Shown: positions 43,045 through 52,477 of the stretch, one piece after another
Position numbering within the stretch: the first letter of the stretch is position 1
Layout of the letters: every line of letters starts with the position of its first letter
Assembly (NCBI GenBank): GCA_963735465.1
Contig: CAVTLA010000001.1
Span: 558,001-622,000, forward strand
DNA length: 64,000 bases
Reading direction: 5' to 3'
Source: DASZHJ01 sp963735465
Lineage (GTDB): Bacteria; Pseudomonadota; Alphaproteobacteria; ATCC43930; CGMCC-115725
The notes under the pieces: model-generated
Told to the model about the DNA's origin: nothing
The model's input: the letters and a program-made list of their open reading frames with translations, nothing else
Databases searched by the model: none
Made by a program: the position numbers and the translations under genes

Positions 43045-44145
43045 CTATTGCTGCGGGCCGGTGCCAATCCGCGGAGGCGCGCGCGCGGTGGAAATCATGG
43101 TTTCGCCGCTGGCGCAGGCCGCAGCCCGCGCCTCGCCGTTGGCGATGAGGAGATTGCGCAGTTCGCCGGCCTCGTCCCGGGCATACCAGCCCATCAGAGG
43201 TCCCGAGCGCTCGTGGGAGGCGGTGATCTTCAGCAGGAGAGCCGCGGTGGCACCATTGTAGTGCCCAAGGTCCATGTAGAGATCGTCCGACAGCGCAAGC
43301 TTGTTGTAGCCGGTGAAGACCGTGGCACCTCCGGCTGTCTCGACGACATCGGCGACCGCATCGGCGACCGCATGGTAGTCGAAATGCGCGAGCAGGTTCT
43401 GGTTGAGCGGTGCAACGAGAACCTGAACCGACCGACCGTCGGCTTTCAGCCTTCTGACGATCCGGTGGAACCCGTCCATGTTGGCGTGATATACAGCGGG
43501 ATCGACGGGATCCGGCGCATAGCACGCGCGCTGTATCGGCGGTATGCCGCGCCGGACCTCGCGATCGCTGACGAGCTCGGGCTTTTGCAGGACGGGCGCC
43601 GGCTGCAGCGCCGCCGTCAGCTGCACGATCGCCGTCTTGAGCACGATCTTCGGCGGGACGAGCAGGAAGGGAAGATAGAACTCCCATTTGCTGGTCTGGG
43701 ATACGTAGTAGTGCTCCCGCAGGAAAAGCCCCTGATCGAGCGGCTTCGAGAGCATCATCTGCGCGTCGACCACCAGCACCACATCCTTGAACCCGCACCT
43801 CGGCATCAGCCAGCCAAGCTTCTGCTCTATCCCGCCGAAGCTGTCGGCCTGGACGCTGTAATTGAAATATCGTTCCTCGAAATCGTCCGCCATGTCCCGC
43901 TCGCTGAATTGGAGGCTGCGGGAATTGCCGAACAGGATGCCGCGGTACTCGCCGCAATGCTCGGCGATGTACTTGGTCTTGGCATATCGATAGCTCCGCT
44001 CGACATTCGCTTGGGAAAAGGCGAAGAGATTGAAGACACTGTAGGGGTCCACGACGACGCAGGCAGCCATGTACAGCAGGAGAATGGCCGCGCAGCCCCC
44101 CAGCAGCGCCAGCGCGTAGCCTTGATCGTTGCGCCATCTAGCCAT
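43045..44145 (-). CDS. SGNH/GDSL-like protein partner of MBOAT acyltransferase
   Basis: 366 residues with an N-terminal membrane anchor (GYALALLGGCAAILLLYMAA) and a periplasmic SGNH-type domain. The nucleophile motif is GILFGNSRSLQFSERDM, and a C-terminal D-x-x-H-like pair occurs in YMDLGHYNGATAALLL, the two ends of the SGNH catalytic set. Similar proteins (AlgJ/AlgX/PatB type) take acetyl groups delivered by an MBOAT protein and place them on polysaccharide. It follows the MBOAT gene by 9 bases. A second such pair of the same kind lies at 47257-49868. Glycan target is unknown. Confidence 0.78.
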   Translation of the reverse strand: MARWRNDQGYALALLGGCAAILLLYMAACVVVDPYSVFNLFAFSQANVERSYRYAKTKYIAEHCGEYRGILFGNSRSLQFSERDMADDFEERYFNYSVQADSFGGIEQKLGWLMPRCGFKDVVLVVDAQMMLSKPLDQGLFLREHYYVSQTSKWEFYLPFLLVPPKIVLKTAIVQLTAALQPAPVLQKPELVSDREVRRGIPPIQRACYAPDPVDPAVYHANMDGFHRIVRRLKADGRSVQVLVAPLNQNLLAHFDYHAVADAVADVVETAGGATVFTGYNKLALSDDLYMDLGHYNGATAALLLKITASHERSGPLMGWYARDEAGELRNLLIANGEARAAACASGETMISTARAPPRIGTGPQQ

Positions 44146-44154
44146 GCCGGCGCC

Positions 44155-45657
44155 CTAGAACTGAAAATAGATGAATGAACTGATGCCGCTGCTGGCGATG
44201 ATGGCCCACCCGCCCGCCATTGCCACGACGGCGGCCCAGCGCAGGTCGGGCTGCCATTGGGCCATCCACATGCGCCGGCTCTGGCCGCCGTCCTTGAGCG
44301 AGGGGAATGCCGATCCCATGAGCTCGCGGACATTGGGCATCAGCAGCGCGATGCTGAGCAGGATCGGCAGCAGCGCCAACTCGCGCATACCCATCCGCGG
44401 CTGCGACAGGGCATCGACACCGGCAGCGTCCAGCGTGCCGATGCCGTGCAGGCCGATCATGCCCTCGATGACGGAGAAGGCCGCCGCCAATGTCGGCGCG
44501 CGGAAGAACACCCATGCGAGCACGACGACGACGAAGGTGAACAGCCAGGACAGTCCCGCCGCCACGGGCCGAGGCAGCGACGGCAGGGTCAGGCGCGGCG
44601 TCACGAATTGCCGCCACGCGTGATTGATCACCAGGCAGAGACCATGCAGCGTGCCCCAGACGATGTAGGTCCAGCCCGCGCCGTGCCAGATGCCGCCGAT
44701 CAGCATGGTCAGGAACAGATTGACGTAGCGCCGGGGCTCGCCCTTCCGGTTGCCGCCCAGGGAGATATAGACGTAGTCGCGGAGGAACCGCGACAGCGTC
44801 ATGTGCCATCGGCGCCAGAAGTCGATGATCGACGTGGCCTTGTAGGGAGAGTCGAAATTCACCGGCAGCCGTAGTCCGAACATCTCGCCGAGTCCGATGG
44901 CCATGTCCGAATAGCCGGAGAAGTCGAAATAGAGCTGCATCGTGTAGGCGAGCGCGCCGCTCCATCCGCAGACGAGATTGATCGCATTTCCCTCCGCGCT
45001 CGCGGCGAAGAGGCCGTCCGCGAGCGGCGAGATGTTGTCGGCGAGGACGGTCTTCTTGAACAGGCCGAACAGGAAGATCGTCAGTCCCACCGCCAGGGCG
45101 TGCCACGAGAACCGTCCGAAATTCGGCGACTTGAACTGGCCGAACATCTCGCTGTGATGGACGATCGGGCCGGCGATCAGCTGCGGAAAGAACATCACGA
45201 ACAGAAAGAATCGCGACAGCTTGAATTCGCCCACCAGGCCTTTTTCCGCATCCATCAGGAACGCGATCTTCTGGAAGGTGAAAAAAGAAATGCCGAGTGG
45301 CAGGATGATGTCCTTGAACTCCGAGAGAATGCGCGGATCGTTCGTGAGGTTCTCCGCGAGAAAGTACGTATATTTGAAATAGCCGAGCACGCTGAGATTG
45401 AGAATTATTCCCAGATTTCGGACGGCCTTCCTGAACTTCAGATGCTGGCCGCAGAGATAGGCGCCGAACGCCGCATTGATCAGCAGCAGGCACACGAGCA
45501 CCAGCAGATAGAACGGACTCCATGAGCCGTAAAAAACCATGGACGCCGCTATCAGGTAGTAGAGCCCGTAGCGCTGATTTATGGATCCGAAAAAATAGAA
45601 TCCGATGACCGCCAGCGGCAGGAAAAGGAAGATGAACTGATATGAATTGAAGAGCAT
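44155..45657 (-). CDS. MBOAT-family O-acyltransferase (AlgI/PatA-like), first copy
   Basis: 500-residue polytopic membrane protein. Diagnostic blocks are LPLGISFFTFQKIAFLMDAE, FFPQLIAGPIVHHSEMFGQF, LYFDFSGYSDMAIGLGEMFG and FWRRWHMTLSRFLRDYVYIS, followed by the catalytic His in LIGGIWHGAGWTYIVWGTLH. It moves acyl groups across the membrane for sugar O-acetylation. The start at 45657 (MLFNSYQFIFLFLPLAVI) equals the opening of the second copy (MLFNSATFIVGFLPICLI). It leads an operon with the SGNH-type partner. Orientation is opposite to the second pair. Confidence 0.96.
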   Translation of the reverse strand: MLFNSYQFIFLFLPLAVIGFYFFGSINQRYGLYYLIAASMVFYGSWSPFYLLVLVCLLLINAAFGAYLCGQHLKFRKAVRNLGIILNLSVLGYFKYTYFLAENLTNDPRILSEFKDIILPLGISFFTFQKIAFLMDAEKGLVGEFKLSRFFLFVMFFPQLIAGPIVHHSEMFGQFKSPNFGRFSWHALAVGLTIFLFGLFKKTVLADNISPLADGLFAASAEGNAINLVCGWSGALAYTMQLYFDFSGYSDMAIGLGEMFGLRLPVNFDSPYKATSIIDFWRRWHMTLSRFLRDYVYISLGGNRKGEPRRYVNLFLTMLIGGIWHGAGWTYIVWGTLHGLCLVINHAWRQFVTPRLTLPSLPRPVAAGLSWLFTFVVVVLAWVFFRAPTLAAAFSVIEGMIGLHGIGTLDAAGVDALSQPRMGMRELALLPILLSIALLMPNVRELMGSAFPSLKDGGQSRRMWMAQWQPDLRWAAVVAMAGGWAIIASSGISSFIYFQF

Positions 45658-46021
45658 GCGGCGGCGGGTCGGCGGATCGCGTTGCCGTCAGCCTTTCGCT
45701 CCGAATTTGAACGACAGGATTCCGGCGATGGAGGCATGCCAGAGGACAGCGAGTGCGCCGGCGGCGGTGCCGTCAGCGTGAGTTCCACCGATGATGATCA
45801 TGCATGCCCCGCCGGTCGCCGCTTCTGACATGAGCCGACCCTTGCTCAATCATCGGTCTTGCCACAGCGGTCGATTTAAACGCATGCTCTGGAATATCGG
45901 TGTGTCAATTATATCCTAGTAATGTCGCGGTGCCGAGGGCACTTGCGCCGCAGGCGCTGCTTATAACTGTCCATATGTGGCTGCGAGAGCCGCAGGATCG
46001 TCATCGCATGGTGAGGCAGGA
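45658..46021. other. Divergent intergenic stretch, 364 bp
   Basis: Lies between the leftward MBOAT gene and the rightward methyltransferase-like gene. It is AT-richer than the flanks, especially near 45860-45920 (cttaccattgaccggt-type lines absent; tatatcctag and tcaattat seen), as expected for divergent promoters. A 37-codon leftward frame (45688-45801, MIIIGGTHADGTAAGALAVL) with one hydrophobic stretch is a weak candidate small membrane protein with no clear RBS. Nothing else is supported. Confidence 0.35.
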
Positions 46022-46951
46022 ATGGTATCGCGCAGCAACACAGACCACTTCGACGACGTGAGGCCGGCGACAGGGGATGCCGAGGCGCGGCCTCGGAACG
46101 TCTGGAAGCCGTCGCGCGCCATGAACGGCGTTCGGGCGGCCCTGAAGGATCCCATGCCGCTGCGATTTTCAGTGCTGCGCTGGCTTGACCGGAGATTGGA
46201 CTTCCTGGGCTATCGGGCGAAGCTGGACTACGACGTGATCGAGCGTCCGCACTACGGACATTGCCTGTTGCAGGGGGCGATGTTGGCCCGCTCGCTCGGC
46301 CATCGTCGCATTTCCGCGATCGAGTTCGGCGTGGCCGGCGGCAATGGGCTCGTTGCTTTGGAGCATCATGCGGAGCGGGTGCGCAAGGAGACCGGGGTCG
46401 AAGTCCTCACCTATGGCTTCGATACCGGGAGCGGCATGCCGCCACCGGTCGACTACCGCGACCTGCCCTATCTGTGGCAGGCCGGCTACTTCGCGATGGA
46501 CCCGGGCAAGCTGAAGTCGAGATTGCGATCCTCGAAACTCATGCTCGGCCCCGTCGAGGAAACGATCCAGAACTTCTGTGTGCAGGAGAATCCGCCGCCG
46601 ATCGGATTCATCTCGTTCGATCTGGATTACTATTCCTCGACCATGGCTGCGTTCAAGATTCTCGCGGCGGAAGGCAGGTATCTTCTGCCGCGTATCGCTT
46701 GTTACTTCGACGACATGGTCGGCGACATCGACTGGGCCTACAATGATTTTACCGGCGAGCTCCTGGCCATCAAGGAGTTCAACGCAGCCAACGAAGACGT
46801 AAAGCTGGCGCCGGTGCAAGGGCTCCGCTTCTACGGGAGCCGGCTGCCGCGCGCCTGGCACGAGCAGATTTTCGTCGCCCATCTGTTCAGGCATCCGGAA
46901 TATTGCCGGCCGATCTCCGAAGTGAGGGAGTTGCCGCTCGCGGCGGAGTAG
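46022..46951 (+). CDS. TylF-like / class I SAM-dependent methyltransferase-like protein
   Basis: 309 residues. Three blocks point to a Rossmann methyltransferase: IEFGVAGGNGLVALEHHAER (SAM motif I, E-x-G-x-x-x-G), VLTYGFDTGSGMPPPVDYRD (acidic strand end) and IGFISFDLDYYSSTMAAFKI followed by YFDDMVGD, which resembles the D-x-D-x-Y-x-S-T metal-binding stretch of TylF-type O-methyltransferases. I could not assign a family with certainty. The start at 46022 has GGCAGGA six bases before it; an opening at 45977 is possible. It stands alone between the two O-acylation pairs, and probably methylates a sugar of the same glycan. Confidence 0.65.
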   Translation: MVSRSNTDHFDDVRPATGDAEARPRNVWKPSRAMNGVRAALKDPMPLRFSVLRWLDRRLDFLGYRAKLDYDVIERPHYGHCLLQGAMLARSLGHRRISAIEFGVAGGNGLVALEHHAERVRKETGVEVLTYGFDTGSGMPPPVDYRDLPYLWQAGYFAMDPGKLKSRLRSSKLMLGPVEETIQNFCVQENPPPIGFISFDLDYYSSTMAAFKILAAEGRYLLPRIACYFDDMVGDIDWAYNDFTGELLAIKEFNAANEDVKLAPVQGLRFYGSRLPRAWHEQIFVAHLFRHPEYCRPISEVRELPLAAE

Positions 46952-47256
46952 GATCGCGGCGCCTCGCGATATCTCGGAGTTGGCCACGCGTCCCCGGGGT
47001 GGGGGCGATTGTCGGATGACCCCCCTTGGCCACAGCCTGCTCACCCCTGCCAGAGGGGATGACGCCTAGAATCTTCGTCACCGATCCCTCTCACCGTCCC
47101 TCGCCTCCGACGGGGCTTCGGGGTTCGCGTGAGCCGCAACGGGCGCGTGACGCCGCCTAAGCGGGGCAATTCCACGATATCGTGTGTCGGCCTGGAGCCG
47201 GTCGGGAGAGTGTAGGCTGCTTGTCGATCCGATATGCTGCTTGCGAAAGAGATCGA
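46952..47256. other. Intergenic stretch with G/C-run palindromes, 305 bp
   Basis: Between the methyltransferase-like gene and the second SGNH gene. It holds TCCCCGGGGTGGGGG at 46991-47005, a CCCCCC run near 47020 and CCCCTGCCAGAGGGG at 47044-47058. These resemble, but do not have the spacing of, the CCCCC-N4-GGGGG sites upstream, so I do not assign them to that regulator. No gene or terminator is called here. Confidence 0.35.
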
Positions 47257-48270
47257 ATGAAGCGTGGTTTCTCCCTGGTGTATCCGGCCGCCGTGGTCGG
47301 CACCGCGGTTGCTATTCTGTCGCTGTCGATGCTCGGTCTGTGGGGACTGAATCATTTCGGCCTGCGGCCGCCGCCGCAGTTTTCCAACAATCTCTGCCTG
47401 GATCAGAAGCTGGACTGGCTGCGCGCCCATCCCCAGGAGGCGCCGACGGTGCTTGCCGTGGGATCATCGGTAACCTGGCGCAATTTCGATGCCGGGGCGG
47501 TGCAGGAGGCCGCAGGGGGCCGGGCGGTGGCGCTGAATGCGGCATTCTGCGGGCTGAGAATGAACCAGACCGCCTTCACCGCCGGCTATTTTTTGGCGCG
47601 CATGTCCAGCGTCCGGGACGTGCTCACCATCGTGGCGCCATTGGATCTCGCGGAATGCTCGACCCATGACGCGAAGGTATTCGAGCCGGCCGACGTCGAC
47701 GACTACATCTATCGCCGCAGCTGGAGATATCTCTATTACCTGAAGTACTTCGATCCCATCATCCTCGCGAAGAACGTTTGGATCATCCACGACCAGAAAA
47801 ACGGCGAGATGCCGCTCGATGTCGCGATTTTCGATCGCTATGGCGGTGGTCCTCTCGATACGTCAGTCAGCCGCGAGACCCTCGTCTACGGCGAGCTTCC
47901 CAGCGCCGATCCCCAATGCCTGTCGGCGCTGCATGAGCTCGCCCTGCGGCTCACGGCAAGCGGACGGCGGCTGGTCGTGGTCATGGAGCCCATGAGCCCG
48001 GACTGGATCCGGCAGTACGATCCCGAGGGAACGGGGATGAAGCAGCTCGCCGCCGAAGTGGCCGGCGCCCTGGCGGGGTCCTCGGCGTCCCTGTGGGTTC
48101 CCGGCACCACCGATCTGCCGCTGCACGCAGACGCTTTCATCGATGCGATACATCTGCGCTGGTCGGCGGCGCGGGTATTCTCGCGGGCGATCGTCGGCGC
48201 CACCGGCCTCGGCCAGGATTCCTTGAGCGAGCTCAAATCGACATGCTGTTCAATTCCGCCACATTCATAG
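47257..48270 (+). CDS. SGNH-like partner protein of second MBOAT
   Basis: 337 residues with an N-terminal transmembrane anchor (AAVVGTAVAILSLSMLGLWG) and a periplasmic hydrolase-like domain. The nucleophile region is VLAVGSSVTWRNFDAGAVQE (G-S-S) and the C-terminal pair is AFIDAIHLRWSAARVFS (D-x-x-H). ATG 47257 follows AAAGAGATCG. Its last 28 bases overlap the start of the MBOAT gene at 48243, so the two are coupled, as in the first pair. The domain order equals 43045-44145 though sequence similarity is weak by eye; probably an acetyl acceptor or transferase for the glycan made by this locus. Confidence 0.72.
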   Translation: MKRGFSLVYPAAVVGTAVAILSLSMLGLWGLNHFGLRPPPQFSNNLCLDQKLDWLRAHPQEAPTVLAVGSSVTWRNFDAGAVQEAAGGRAVALNAAFCGLRMNQTAFTAGYFLARMSSVRDVLTIVAPLDLAECSTHDAKVFEPADVDDYIYRRSWRYLYYLKYFDPIILAKNVWIIHDQKNGEMPLDVAIFDRYGGGPLDTSVSRETLVYGELPSADPQCLSALHELALRLTASGRRLVVVMEPMSPDWIRQYDPEGTGMKQLAAEVAGALAGSSASLWVPGTTDLPLHADAFIDAIHLRWSAARVFSRAIVGATGLGQDSLSELKSTCCSIPPHS

Positions 48271-49868
48271 TCGGCTTCCTCCCGATCTGCCTGATCGGCT
48301 TCTATCTGCTGGGCTCCGTCGGCCGCCCGCAGCTGGCCCTCGCGTGGCTCACGGGCATGTCCCTGGTGTTCTATGGCTGGTGGAACGTCAGTTTCGTGCC
48401 GCTGCTGCTGGGATCGATCGGCTTCAATTTTCTGCTGGGACGCCGACTGGCCCGGCAAAAATCGAGAGGCGTCCTGGTGCTAGGCGTGACCGTGAACCTC
48501 CTGCTGCTCGGCATTTTCAAATATACCGGCTTTCTCGGCCACGTCGTCGCCGAGGCGGTGGGCTCGGGCTGGGAGCCGCCGCACCTGCTGCTGCCGCTGG
48601 CGATCTCCTTTTTCACCTTTCAGCAGATCGCGTTCCTGGCGGACATCTACGGCGGCGTCGCCGGCGAGCCGCGGCTGCTGCACTATTCCCTGTTCATCAC
48701 CTTCTTTCCGCACCTGATCGCGGGGCCGATTACCCATCACGGGGAGATGCTGCCCCAGTTCGCGGAGTCACGGATCTTCAAGCCGCGCGTCGACTTCCTG
48801 TCGCTGGGATTGACGGTTTTCGTCATCGGGCTCTTCAAGAAGGTCATCATCGCCGATGGCATCGCGATCTTCTCCACGCCGGTATTCGCCGCGGTGGCGG
48901 GCGGAACCGCGCCCAGTTTTCTCGAGGCGTGGGGTGCGGCGCTCTCCTACGCGATGCAGATCTATTTCGACTTCTCCGGCTATTCCGACATGGCGATCGG
49001 CCTCGGCCTGCTGTTCGGCATCAGCCTGCCGCTCAATTTTGCCTCGCCCTACAAGGCGCCGAGCATCATCGATTTCTGGCGGTCCTGGCACATCACGCTG
49101 ACCCGCTTCCTCACTGCCTACATCTTCAATCCGATGGCGCTGGCGCTGACACGCCGGCGGATGGCGGCGGGGAGGGCCGTGATCCAACGGGGCCGCACGA
49201 CTTTCGCGGCTTTTCTCGTGGTGCTTGCCCTGCCCACCCTGACGACGATGTTTCTCTCCGGCATCTGGCACGGAGCGGGATGGCAGTTCATCATCTTCGG
49301 CCTCCTGCACGGTGCTTTCCTGACGGTCAACCACGGCTGGCGCATCCTGAAGGCGCATTTGAAATGGGCGGACGCGAGCGTGCCGTCCCTGCGTTATGGC
49401 GCGAACGTGCTACTGACTTTCATTTGCGCCACTGTCGCCCTGGTCTTCTTCCGCTCTCAGGACGTTGCCACCGCCCTGAGGATGGTGGCGGGGATGATCG
49501 GATGGAACGGCGTCGTCATCCCGCCTGAACTCGCGGAGCTTCCGATCATCCACGAGCTGACGCAGGTGTTGGGCGTTGCGGTCGGTGACCTCGACCTGTT
49601 CTGGGTCCGCGAGCTGCCCTGGCTCATCGTCCTGTTCTGGATCGTCTGGTTCATGCCGAACGTGGAGCAATGGATGCGCCACTACCAGACGTCTCTCGGG
49701 CCCAAACTGCGGTCAATCTGGTACGACGGCAGCTTCCTCGCCGACACGCCCTTGGCGGCGTGGCATCCGACCATCGCCTGCGGCTGCATCGTCAGCGTGA
49801 TCGGGCTTTATGCTCTGCTGAAAGCCTTCTCCAACGCGCCGACGGAGTTTCTGTACTTTCAGTTCTAG
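48243..49868 (+). CDS. MBOAT-family O-acyltransferase (AlgI/PatA-like), second copy
   Basis: 541-residue membrane acyltransferase with LPLAISFFTFQQIAFLADIY, FFPHLIAGPITHHGEMLPQF, MQIYFDFSGYSDMAIGLGLL, FWRSWHITLTRFLTAYIFNP and the catalytic His in LSGIWHGAGWQFIIFGLLHG. It is about 40 residues longer than the first copy because of an insertion near residues 300-320 (ALALTRRRMAAGRAVIQRGR) and a longer C-terminus. Start ATG 48243 (MLFNSATFIV) is within the end of the SGNH gene. The function is transfer of acyl groups to the periplasmic side for polysaccharide modification. It ends 30 bases before the convergent acyltransferase-3 gene. Confidence 0.96.
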   Translation: MLFNSATFIVGFLPICLIGFYLLGSVGRPQLALAWLTGMSLVFYGWWNVSFVPLLLGSIGFNFLLGRRLARQKSRGVLVLGVTVNLLLLGIFKYTGFLGHVVAEAVGSGWEPPHLLLPLAISFFTFQQIAFLADIYGGVAGEPRLLHYSLFITFFPHLIAGPITHHGEMLPQFAESRIFKPRVDFLSLGLTVFVIGLFKKVIIADGIAIFSTPVFAAVAGGTAPSFLEAWGAALSYAMQIYFDFSGYSDMAIGLGLLFGISLPLNFASPYKAPSIIDFWRSWHITLTRFLTAYIFNPMALALTRRRMAAGRAVIQRGRTTFAAFLVVLALPTLTTMFLSGIWHGAGWQFIIFGLLHGAFLTVNHGWRILKAHLKWADASVPSLRYGANVLLTFICATVALVFFRSQDVATALRMVAGMIGWNGVVIPPELAELPIIHELTQVLGVAVGDLDLFWVRELPWLIVLFWIVWFMPNVEQWMRHYQTSLGPKLRSIWYDGSFLADTPLAAWHPTIACGCIVSVIGLYALLKAFSNAPTEFLYFQF

Positions 49869-49898
49869 CCGCGGATGGCCAGGGCGACGGCGGACTGC

Positions 49899-50990
49899 CT
49901 ATTTTTCCGACGCGACCGCGGTGGCCTCGGGTGCCAACGGCTTGGAGATCTCCACCGCCTCGGCAAGCGTCGCCGTCCGGCCGGGCAATGGGATCGATGG
50001 GAACCGGTCGCGCATGCGATTTATCGGCCGCTCGAAGAAGTGCCAGGACAGGGAGGCGAGGGCGATGGTGAGCGCGCCCAGCGCCAGCGACCGCACATAG
50101 GGATTGGTGTTCGCGGGCAAGACCGGTGCCAGCAGGCGGATCGTAAAATAGTGAATGACGTACATGCCGTAGGAGATGCGCCCGATGTAGCGCAAAGCCG
50201 GGTTGGAGAGCACCGATCCAAGAGCACCCTTGAAGCCCTGGCTGGCGCCGGCAACGAGCCAGCAGAGGAAGGGCAGAAGGAATGTGGGCGAGAACGCGTT
50301 GTCCGCCACCGACACCACGTCGGATCGAAACATCAGGAACGCGATCTCGACGCCGATAAGGCCGACCAGTAACATCGCCCGTCGCGGAAAGGCCGACGGT
50401 GCCAGGGCGAGCAAGGCGCCCGCCGCAAGGCAGTCCATCACGCCGGTCAGCATGGTGTTGACGTAAACCTCGTGGGTCAGCGACGTCGCGATGAACCGGT
50501 AGGCCGGGGCGAGGGCAATCAGCATCCAGCAGATGACGATCAGCGTCCGGCGGCTCAGGAACAGGACCGCGAAGGGCCACAAGAGATAGAACTGCTCTTC
50601 CGCCGCCAGCGACCAGAAGTGTCCGCCGGGACCCCAGCGCGATTGTGTCACCACGCAGAAGTTCATGATCTGGAAGGCGTAACAGGGCCAGTGCCGGTCG
50701 ACATCCGCGCTGACTGCCAGCAGGCCGATCACCACCAGATAGTAGATCGGCATGAGCCGGAGGGCGCGGCGCCGATAGAATTGGCCGATATATGCGGAGG
50801 TGGGATCGCCCTGCCGGAGTATGCCCGTGATCAGGAAGCCACTCAGGACGAAGAAAAGGAAGAGGCCGGTGCCTCCAACCGGAAAATGCTGACTGAAGTA
50901 ATTCGTCGTATAAAAATGATGCAGCATGACGGCGCAAACGGCGAATGCCCGCAAGGCATCGAGTTGCCCCATGCGCGCGGAATGTTGCAC
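49899..50990 (-). CDS. Acyltransferase 3 family protein (OafA/NodX-like)
   Basis: 363-residue membrane protein with ten or so helices. The catalytic His region is AFAVCAVMLHHFYTTNYFSQ and the R-x-x-R-like loop follows in QFYRRRALRLMPIYYLVVIG; GHFWSLAAEEQFYLLWPFAV is the family block near residue 130. It uses acyl-CoA to O-acylate surface sugars, so a third acylation route is present in the locus. Start is a GTG at 50990 with GAGAGG six bases before it; ATG 50972 would lack an RBS. It has no C-terminal SGNH domain, unlike many OafA proteins. Convergent with the second MBOAT gene. Confidence 0.94.
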   Translation of the reverse strand: MQHSARMGQLDALRAFAVCAVMLHHFYTTNYFSQHFPVGGTGLFLFFVLSGFLITGILRQGDPTSAYIGQFYRRRALRLMPIYYLVVIGLLAVSADVDRHWPCYAFQIMNFCVVTQSRWGPGGHFWSLAAEEQFYLLWPFAVLFLSRRTLIVICWMLIALAPAYRFIATSLTHEVYVNTMLTGVMDCLAAGALLALAPSAFPRRAMLLVGLIGVEIAFLMFRSDVVSVADNAFSPTFLLPFLCWLVAGASQGFKGALGSVLSNPALRYIGRISYGMYVIHYFTIRLLAPVLPANTNPYVRSLALGALTIALASLSWHFFERPINRMRDRFPSIPLPGRTATLAEAVEISKPLAPEATAVASEK

Positions 50991-51333
50991 CTATGCCTCT
51001 CGCCTTCGGATTTCGGAGAAACTGTAGCGGCGGTTGGTCGACATCGCACCAGTCATGCCGTGCGGCATCATGCCCCTGCCGGCTCGGCTAATGAACTCCC
51101 GGGCGAACCGGTTCGCTGTGATCGATTTCATTGATCACAAATAGGACACGGGAGTCGGAGCGGACTTTGCGTCCAAATCTGTTGAGCCAGATCGAGCCAC
51201 GCGGTGCCGGCCTGTGACAAGCTGGTGCTCGGAGGTGGCGAGGGATCGGGAGCATGTCATCACGCGTTATATGCGGGATGTTGGAATTTCGTGTACGCGG
51301 CGGCGGGCCTGAACTTTCCGATATTTTAACGTG
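50991..51333. other. Divergent intergenic stretch, 343 bp
   Basis: Between acyltransferase-3 and the family-2 glycosyltransferase. It contains a perfect inverted repeat TGTGATC-N9-GATCACA (51117-51139) and an A+T-rich stretch just before 51334 (gatattttaacg). No gene is called. Confidence 0.4.
51117..51139. promoter_or_regulatory. Inverted repeat TGTGATC-N9-GATCACA
   Basis: Seven-base perfect arms around GATTTCATT. The half-sites look like CRP boxes but the TGTGA to TCACA spacing is 13, not 6, so a CRP site is not claimed. Possibly an operator for one of the divergent polysaccharide genes. Confidence 0.4.
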
Positions 51334-52323
51334 ATGTATTCGAGCAACAGAATGAACGCGCCGGCTCCTGGGATCGATCCCTTGGTGGACCCCGCGCCAC
51401 GGCCCCTCTGGTCCGTGATGATTCCCGTCTACAATTGCGCTGGCTATTTGCGGGAAACGCTGCTGAGCGTGCTCTGCCAGGATCCCGGCGCCGAGCGCAT
51501 GCAGATCGAAGTCATCGACAACTGCTCCACCGCGGATGATCCGGAAGCGGTGGTGCGCGAGATCGGCGGCGGGCGGGTCGGATTTTACCGTCAGCCGCGC
51601 AATGTCGGCGCGATCGAGAACTTCAACACCTGCATCCGCAGGGCGCGCGGCGAATGGATCCATGTTCTGCATGGCGACGACACCGTGCGGCCCGGCCTCT
51701 ATGAGCGGGCGGAGCAGGGCATCATCGCTCATCCTTCCGTCGGTGCCGTGGCCTGCCGGGTCATCCACATGGATGAGGAGGGCCACTGGCTCAGCCTGCC
51801 GGCGCTCGAGAGTCGGGCGCCGGGCATGCTCGGAAACGAGTTCGTCGAGAAACTTCTGCTGGATCAATGTCTTTACTTCGTGGGGATGATCGTTCGCCGC
51901 GCGACCTATGAACAGTTGGGCGGCTTTCGTCCGGACCTCGTGCACTGCGCGGATTGGGACATGTGGAAACGCATCGCTCTGCACCAGCCGATCTTCTACG
52001 ACCCGGAGCCGCTGGCGTGTTATCGCGTGCACGCGGGACAGGACACCGGCCGCCTGGTGAAGACCGGCGAGAACGTGGTGGATGAAAGGCGCTCGATCCA
52101 GATTTCCTGCGGCGACGTGTCGCGGGAAAGAGTGGAACGACTGCGACGGGACGCCATGAAGGCGGCCGCCGTTCGCGCGATCCGTCGGGCACGAATTCTA
52201 TGGGCGAACGGAAATCACGGGATTGCGCTGCGCCAGATTCGCGAGGCGACACGGTGCAGCCTGGCACCTGGAGTGCTGGCGCGCCTGGCATACCTGTTCG
52301 CCTGGATGGCGGCGCGGGGATGA
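51334..52323 (+). CDS. Family 2 glycosyltransferase
   Basis: 329-residue GT-A glycosyltransferase. The nucleotide-binding start is WSVMIPVYNCAGYLRETLLS, EVIDNCSTADDPEAVV gives the second Asp, and the metal D-x-D-like stretch is WIHVLHGDDTVRPGLYERAE. LGGFRPDLVHCADWDMWKRI supplies the catalytic E/D-x-W region. A GTG sits immediately before the ATG at 51334; another ATG at 51352 is possible. Adds one sugar in assembly of the surface glycan; donor and acceptor not identifiable. Divergent from the acyltransferase-3 gene. Confidence 0.92.
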   Translation: MYSSNRMNAPAPGIDPLVDPAPRPLWSVMIPVYNCAGYLRETLLSVLCQDPGAERMQIEVIDNCSTADDPEAVVREIGGGRVGFYRQPRNVGAIENFNTCIRRARGEWIHVLHGDDTVRPGLYERAEQGIIAHPSVGAVACRVIHMDEEGHWLSLPALESRAPGMLGNEFVEKLLLDQCLYFVGMIVRRATYEQLGGFRPDLVHCADWDMWKRIALHQPIFYDPEPLACYRVHAGQDTGRLVKTGENVVDERRSIQISCGDVSRERVERLRRDAMKAAAVRAIRRARILWANGNHGIALRQIREATRCSLAPGVLARLAYLFAWMAARG

Positions 52324-52477
52324 GATCACGCAATGATGAGCGCGTTGACTTGCGATTACGTGCGCCAGAGGTCGAGTAGCGCGCAATATGCATCCGGATC
52401 ACGGGCCGTGAAGCGAGCCCGCGATAGGCGCCTGCGAGGGGACGTTGCCTGACTAGCTATTGCCAAAGGGCCACTAC

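Noticed and set aside
46991..47058. Further sites of the CCCCC-N4-GGGGG type
   Set aside because: C- and G-runs are present but the spacing (none or seven bases) differs from the four consistent sites.
51117..51139. CRP-type site
   Set aside because: Half-sites TGTGA and TCACA are present but 13 bases apart, not 6.
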